DNA of 64,000 nt from Stutzerimonas stutzeri (lineage in GTDB: Bacteria > Pseudomonadota > Gammaproteobacteria > Pseudomonadales > Pseudomonadaceae), in assembly GCF_000590475.1 (NCBI RefSeq), contig NZ_CP007441.1, positions 2,982,660 to 3,046,659 of the forward strand, in the 5' to 3' direction. The notes beneath the pieces were generated by a model. That model searched no databases. It saw only the letters and a program-made list of their open reading frames with translations, and was not told the DNA's origin. This document shows positions 59,820-64,000 of the stretch, in pieces (position 1 is the stretch's first letter; every line of letters starts with the position of its first letter). Position numbers and translations under genes: made by a program.

Positions 59820-61793
59820 TCAGGCTCCTTGCCGGGCCAAGCCGAGCGCGTCGCGGACGCGGGATCTGACTTTCACCCGGTAGCGCTTGTCGCTGACCGA
59901 AAGCACGCCACCCAGCGACATCAGTAATGCGCCCATCCAGATCCAGCGCACGAACGGTTTGATATGCACCCTCACTGCCCAGGCACCGTTATCCAGCGGC
60001 TCACCGAGGGCCACATAGATATCGCGAGTGAAGCCGGCATCGATGCCCGCCTCGGTCATCGGCATTTGCTGCACCGTGTAAAGGCGCTTCTCCGGATGCA
60101 GCGTCGCTACCTGCTCATCGCCCTCGAAAACGCGAATGGTGCCCTTATCGGAGGTGAAGTTGGGACCTTCGAAATGCTCGGCGCCGTCGAAAACGAAACT
60201 GTAACCACCCAACTGCAGCGACTCCCCGGGTGCCAGACGTAGATCACGCTCGTCGCTCTGTTGGCTCGTCAGCACCACGCCCAGCGCACAGACCACCAGA
60301 CCGAAATGCGCCAGCTGCATTCCCCAGTAGCTCGGCGCCAGGCTTCTGATCCCCTTCATCAGCCCCTTGTGACGGGTCTTGTCGAGTATGTCGCGCACCC
60401 CGGCGGTTACCACCCAGGCAGCCAGCAGACACACTGCCAATACGGCCCAGTGGAAATCACCGAACAGCATCGAGCCCAACCCACCGAGGACGGCGCTGGT
60501 GATCAGCACCGGGGTCAGCATGCCGATCAGCCATTGCACCGGCGTGTCCTTCCAGCGCACTAGCACACCCACGGCGAGCGCGAGCATCAGCGCGCCGATG
60601 AGCGGCAGGAACATCGCATTGAAATAAGGGGGGCCGACCGAGAGCTTGGTATTAGAAATCGCATCGAGCAGCAACGGGTACAAGGTGCCCAGCAGGATCA
60701 TCGAGGTGGCAACGACCAGCAACAGGTTATTGACCAGCAGCAGCGTCTCACGCGACCACAGACCAAAGCCGATCTGGCTTTTCACCACCGGCGCACGCAG
60801 CGCGAACAGGGTCAGCGAACCGCCGATGACAATCAGCAGGAAGGCCAGGATGAAAACACCACGCGCCGGGTCGGTCGCAAAGGCATGCACCGAAGTCAGC
60901 ACGCCGGAGCGAACCAGGAAAGTGCCCAGCAGACTGAGCGAAAAGGCTGCGATGGCCAACAGCACCGTCCAGCTCTTGAAGACCCCGCGTTTCTCCGTCA
61001 CCGCCAGCGAATGAATCAAAGCGGTGCCCACCAGCCAAGGCATGAAGGAGGCATTTTCCACCGGATCCCAGAACCACCAGCCGCCCCAGCCCAGTTCGTA
61101 ATAAGCCCACCAGGAGCCCAGGGCGATACCGGTGCCCAGGAACGCCCAGGCGATCAGCGTCCAGGGCCGCGACCAGCGTGCCCAGGCGGCGTCCAGGCGA
61201 CCACCAAGCAGTGCGGCAATAGCAAACGCAAAGGCCACCGAGAAACCGACATAGCCCATATAGAGCATTGGCGGATGCACCACCAGACCGAAATCCTGAA
61301 GCAGCGGATTGAGGTCACGCCCATCCATTGGCGCCTGCGGCAGCAGACGCTCGAAGGGGTTGGAGGTGACGATCAAAAAGAGCAGGAAACCGATGCTGAT
61401 CAGACCCATCACGCCCAGCACCCGCGCCAGCATGTCTTCCGGCAACTGACGCGAGAAGATCGATACGGCGAAGGTCCAGCCCGACAGAATGAATGCCCAC
61501 AACAGCAGCGACCCTTCGTGCGCGCCCCACACCGCGCTGAACTTGTAATACCAGGGCAAGGCGCTATTGGAGTTTTGCGCGACATAGGCCACGGAAAAAT
61601 CATCGACCATGAAGGCGTAAGTGAGACAAGCGAAGGAGAACGCCAGGAACGAGAACTGTCCCCAAGCGGCCGGTTGCGCCAGCCCCATCCATTGACTGTC
61701 ACCGCGCCAGGCACCGATCAACGGGAGCGTGCCCTGCACGACAGCCAGACACAGCGCCAGAATCATCGCAAGATGACCGAGTTCGGGGATCAT
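59820..61793 (-). CDS. ccmF: Cytochrome c haem lyase subunit CcmF
   Basis: A 657-residue polytopic protein, the haem-handling part of the cytochrome c synthetase. The WWD domain WGGWWFWDPVENASFMPW with flanking histidines is intact, and about 14 hydrophobic segments are present. The large periplasmic loop near the C-terminus has the GYSFVFDGAEHFEGPNF domain. It takes haem from CcmE and attaches it to apocytochrome delivered by CcmI. The ATG overlaps the ccmE stop (ATGA). Confidence 0.96.
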   Translation of the reverse strand: MIPELGHLAMILALCLAVVQGTLPLIGAWRGDSQWMGLAQPAAWGQFSFLAFSFACLTYAFMVDDFSVAYVAQNSNSALPWYYKFSAVWGAHEGSLLLWAFILSGWTFAVSIFSRQLPEDMLARVLGVMGLISIGFLLFLIVTSNPFERLLPQAPMDGRDLNPLLQDFGLVVHPPMLYMGYVGFSVAFAFAIAALLGGRLDAAWARWSRPWTLIAWAFLGTGIALGSWWAYYELGWGGWWFWDPVENASFMPWLVGTALIHSLAVTEKRGVFKSWTVLLAIAAFSLSLLGTFLVRSGVLTSVHAFATDPARGVFILAFLLIVIGGSLTLFALRAPVVKSQIGFGLWSRETLLLVNNLLLVVATSMILLGTLYPLLLDAISNTKLSVGPPYFNAMFLPLIGALMLALAVGVLVRWKDTPVQWLIGMLTPVLITSAVLGGLGSMLFGDFHWAVLAVCLLAAWVVTAGVRDILDKTRHKGLMKGIRSLAPSYWGMQLAHFGLVVCALGVVLTSQQSDERDLRLAPGESLQLGGYSFVFDGAEHFEGPNFTSDKGTIRVFEGDEQVATLHPEKRLYTVQQMPMTEAGIDAGFTRDIYVALGEPLDNGAWAVRVHIKPFVRWIWMGALLMSLGGVLSVSDKRYRVKVRSRVRDALGLARQGA

Positions 61794-62257
61794 TTCGCGT
61801 ACTCCTGCTCGCTGCCACCGTAGGGCTTGCTTTTGCCGCTTTTTTCCAGCGCTGCGGTGACTTCAGGCGGCATGTAATTTTCGTCATGCTTGGCGAGCAC
61901 TTCATCAGCGATCAGCACACCGTCCGCATTTACGCGCCCCAAGGCGACGATTCCTTGTCCTTCACGAAACAGGTCGGGAAGAATCCCTTGGTATTGAATG
62001 GTGACTGCTTCGGCATAGTCGGTGACACGAAAGGTCACTGTCAGCGAATCGCTACTGCGTTGTACCGAACCCTCTTCGACCATACCGCCAGCGCGGATGC
62101 GTGTGCCCTCTGGCGCTTCACCCGCGGCGATCTGGGTAGGCGTGTAAAAGAGGTTGATGTTCTCTTGCAGGGCAGACAACGCCAGCGCCACCGCAATGCC
62201 CACACCAGCCAGAATGGCCAGCACGATGAACAGACGCTTCTTGCGCACAGGATTCAC
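61790..62257 (-). CDS. ccmE: Periplasmic haem chaperone CcmE
   Basis: A 155-residue membrane-anchored haem chaperone. N-terminal basic residues and a membrane helix (RLFIVLAILAGVGIAVALAL) precede an OB-fold domain. The haem-binding histidine stands in VLAKHDENYMPPEV. The start is a GTG at 62257 with GGAGG seven bases upstream. It overlaps the end of ccmD. Confidence 0.95.
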   Translation of the reverse strand: MNPVRKKRLFIVLAILAGVGIAVALALSALQENINLFYTPTQIAAGEAPEGTRIRAGGMVEEGSVQRSSDSLTVTFRVTDYAEAVTIQYQGILPDLFREGQGIVALGRVNADGVLIADEVLAKHDENYMPPEVTAALEKSGKSKPYGGSEQEYAK

Positions 62258-62433
62258 TTCATTTCCTCCCGGCGCAAACGACGCGCCTCGTCTTGCAGAT
62301 AACGCCGGCGCGCCATCATCGGCAGTGCCACGTTGAGAATCAGGACCGCCAGGCTGATGCCATAGGAAGTCCAGACATACAGCCCATGGTTGCCCATGGC
62401 GAGGAACTCGGAAAACGACGAGAAATACATCAT
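62254..62433 (-). CDS. ccmD: Haem exporter accessory protein CcmD
   Basis: A 59-residue one-span membrane protein, too short for many gene finders. Translation of the minus strand from the ATG at 62433 gives MMYFSSFSEFLAMGNHGLYV, with the conserved MGxHGxYVW segment, then a membrane helix (SYGISLAVLILNVALP) and a basic cytoplasmic tail RRRYLQDEARRLRREEMK. It overlaps the ccmC stop and the ccmE start by four bases each. CcmD helps release haem-loaded CcmE from the CcmABC complex. Confidence 0.93.
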   Translation of the reverse strand: MMYFSSFSEFLAMGNHGLYVWTSYGISLAVLILNVALPMMARRRYLQDEARRLRREEMK

Positions 62434-63182
62434 GCCTTGCCTACCAACGCCTTTACTTCGGCCTTGACCCAGCTGCTCCGAGATTCACGACGCAGCACTT
62501 CGAGGCGCATACGCATCAGCAGCACCACGGCGAAGAAACAGTAAAAACCCAACACCATGACCAACAGCGGCAGCCACATTTCCACCGGCATGGCCGGCTT
62601 TTCCGTCACCGTAAAGGTGGCGGGTTGGTGAAGGGTGTTCCACCACTCCACCGAATATTTGATGATCGGGATGTTGACCACGCCGACTATCGACAGCACT
62701 GCGCAGGCCTTGGCGGCGCTGTCGCGGTTGCTGATTGCCTGACCAAGGGCAATGATGCCGAAATACAGGAACAGCAGAATCAGCATCGATGTCAGACGTG
62801 CGTCCCACACCCACCAGGCACCCCAGGTCGGCTTGCCCCATACCGCACCGGTCACCAGCGCAATGAACGTCATCCAGGCGCCTATGGGCGCGGCCTGCTG
62901 CAGGGCGACATCGGCCAGCTTCATCTTCCAGACCAGCCCGACGAGCCCTGCCACCGCCAACATCACGTAAATCGACTGCGCCAGAAAGGCAGCCGGCACG
63001 TGAATGTAGATGATGCGAAAGCTGTTTCCCTGCTGATAATCCTGCGGCGCGAATGCCAGCCCCCAGACCACGCCGACGCTGATCAGTAACAGCGCCGCCC
63101 AGGCCAGCCACAGCAGCCAACGCCCACTGATCTCGTAGAACCATTTGGGCGAACCCAGTTTGTGGAACCATGTCCAGTTCAT
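62430..63182 (-). CDS. ccmC: Haem exporter subunit CcmC
   Basis: A 250-residue six-span membrane protein that loads haem onto CcmE. The WWD motif is WGAWWVWDARLTSML and the flanking haem-ligand histidines lie in FRIIYIHVPAAFLAQ and WNTLHQPATF. ATG 63182 (MNWTWFHKLGSP) was chosen as the family start; a longer open frame extends 27 bases up. It is 154 bp downstream of ccmB, a wider gap than elsewhere in the operon. Confidence 0.95.
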   Translation of the reverse strand: MNWTWFHKLGSPKWFYEISGRWLLWLAWAALLLISVGVVWGLAFAPQDYQQGNSFRIIYIHVPAAFLAQSIYVMLAVAGLVGLVWKMKLADVALQQAAPIGAWMTFIALVTGAVWGKPTWGAWWVWDARLTSMLILLFLYFGIIALGQAISNRDSAAKACAVLSIVGVVNIPIIKYSVEWWNTLHQPATFTVTEKPAMPVEMWLPLLVMVLGFYCFFAVVLLMRMRLEVLRRESRSSWVKAEVKALVGKA

Positions 63183-63336
63183 TGAGCGTGCCTCATGTTC
63201 ACCATGCAAGCCGATACTGCTCCGAAACCGGACAGTCGCCTCTCGTTCGCGATCAGTAAACTCATCGTTGTCGAAGCCGTTCGTCTCGCATCGGCGATTC
63301 GCGCTCCGCTATCGGATAGAAACATCGTGCAATCCG

Positions 63337-64000
63337 TCATTCGCCGACGCTGATTTTCAGGCCGGCCGCTATCGCAAAGGGTGACAGGGTAACTGCCAAG
63401 GCAGTCAGGCTGGAAAGCCATAACAGGTAACCAAGCGCAGGCAACCCCTGTAATGCTGCTTGCAACGCCCCACTGCCCAGGATCAATACGGGGATATACA
63501 GCGGCAGAATGAGCAGCGCCAGTAGCAAGCCACCACGTTTGAGGCCGACGGTCAGGGCCGCACCCACCGCACCCAGCAGGCTGAGTATCGGCGTGCCCAG
63601 CAGCAGCGAAACCAGCAGGACCGGCAGCGCGCTGACCGGCATTCCCAGCATGAGACCCAGTAACGGGGCTAGCAGCACCAGCGCCAGGCCGGAAAACAAC
63701 CAGTGTGCCAGCACCTTGGCGAGGACTAGAAGCGCCAGGGGGTGCGGCGAAACGACCCACTGTTCGAGCGACCCATCCTCGAAATCGCTGCGAAACAGTC
63801 CGTCCAGCGAGAGCAACACCGCCAATAGCGCAGCGACCCAGATCAATCCCGGCGAAATCGTCCGCAGCAATTGCGACTCGGGGCCGACCGCCAGCGGAAA
63901 AAGAGCAATGACGATGGCGAAGAAAACCAACGGATTAGCCAGTTCCGCCGGTCGACGGAACAACAGGCGGGTTTCGCGAGCCAGCAGCAAAGTAAAGACG
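63337..64000 (-). CDS. ccmB: Haem exporter subunit CcmB (5' end cut by window edge)
   Basis: At least 217 residues of the ABC-transporter membrane subunit CcmB. RRPAELANPLVFFAIVIALF is the family opening and FEDGSLEQWVVSPHPLALLV the conserved loop that contacts the ATPase CcmA. Six hydrophobic segments follow. The reading frame stays open to base 64000 (VFTLLLARET), so only the first few residues are missing. Together with CcmA it powers release of haem-CcmE. Confidence 0.95.
   Translation of the reverse strand, partial: VFTLLLARETRLLFRRPAELANPLVFFAIVIALFPLAVGPESQLLRTISPGLIWVAALLAVLLSLDGLFRSDFEDGSLEQWVVSPHPLALLVLAKVLAHWLFSGLALVLLAPLLGLMLGMPVSALPVLLVSLLLGTPILSLLGAVGAALTVGLKRGGLLLALLILPLYIPVLILGSGALQAALQGLPALGYLLWLSSLTALAVTLSPFAIAAGLKISVGE

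Overview
The window is chromosomal DNA from a Pseudomonadaceae gammaproteobacterium, most likely of the Pseudomonas stutzeri group (Stutzerimonas). The reasons are the high-GC coding style, FleQ/FleS/FleR, an EF-P with Arg32 next to its rhamnosyltransferase EarP, a bacterial renalase, IhfB and WbpM flanking an O-antigen locus, and gene orders I recall from P. aeruginosa (glutathione peroxidase, msrB, alaA, small protein, htpX, tpm; and deaD, class II DAHP synthase, efp, earP). The species call is inference; no search was run.

Layout. 1-7.7 kb: the 5' part of acs, a DUF2254 membrane protein, then a probable carboxylate catabolism module (orphan TRAP receptor DctP, LysR regulator, family III CoA-transferase, HMG-CoA-lyase-like enzyme) in which three copies of the palindrome TTCG-N7-CGAA lie in the control regions. 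A HepT/MntA (type VII) toxin-antitoxin pair follows. 7.8-32.5 kb: an O-antigen/surface polysaccharide locus, all on the minus strand, between wbpM and ihfB. It encodes routes to UDP-QuiNAc-type sugars (WbpM plus a WbpV-like reductase), UDP-ManNAcA (WecB, WecC) and UDP-GlcNAcA (WbpA), the initiating transferase WbpL, several glycosyltransferases including two very large coiled-coil multidomain ones, an OafA-type acyltransferase, and a membrane protein with a degenerate kinase-like tail. No Wzx, Wzy, Wzz or Wzm/Wzt is visible. The two ends of a wbpA-like gene survive as a scar between the two giant transferases.

32.5-51 kb: housekeeping genes: deaD, a spermidine-synthase-like protein, class II DAHP synthase, an SLC13 carboxylate carrier, efp-earP, 4.5S RNA (ffs), renalase, a ZIP metal transporter, a tRNA-Glu/tRNA-Gly operon, a glutathione transferase, an AAA ATPase, glutathione peroxidase, msrB, alaA and htpX. 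Palindromic intergenic repeats of at least two families punctuate this stretch.

51-64 kb, minus strand: tpm; the flagellar regulators fleR, fleS and fleQ with a FliT/FleP-like chaperone, apparently cut off from the flagellar structural genes; a small lipoprotein; and the cytochrome c maturation operon ccmB-C-D-E-F-G-H-I, with ccmB running off the window edge. ccmD (59 aa) is too short for usual ORF cut-offs but is clear.
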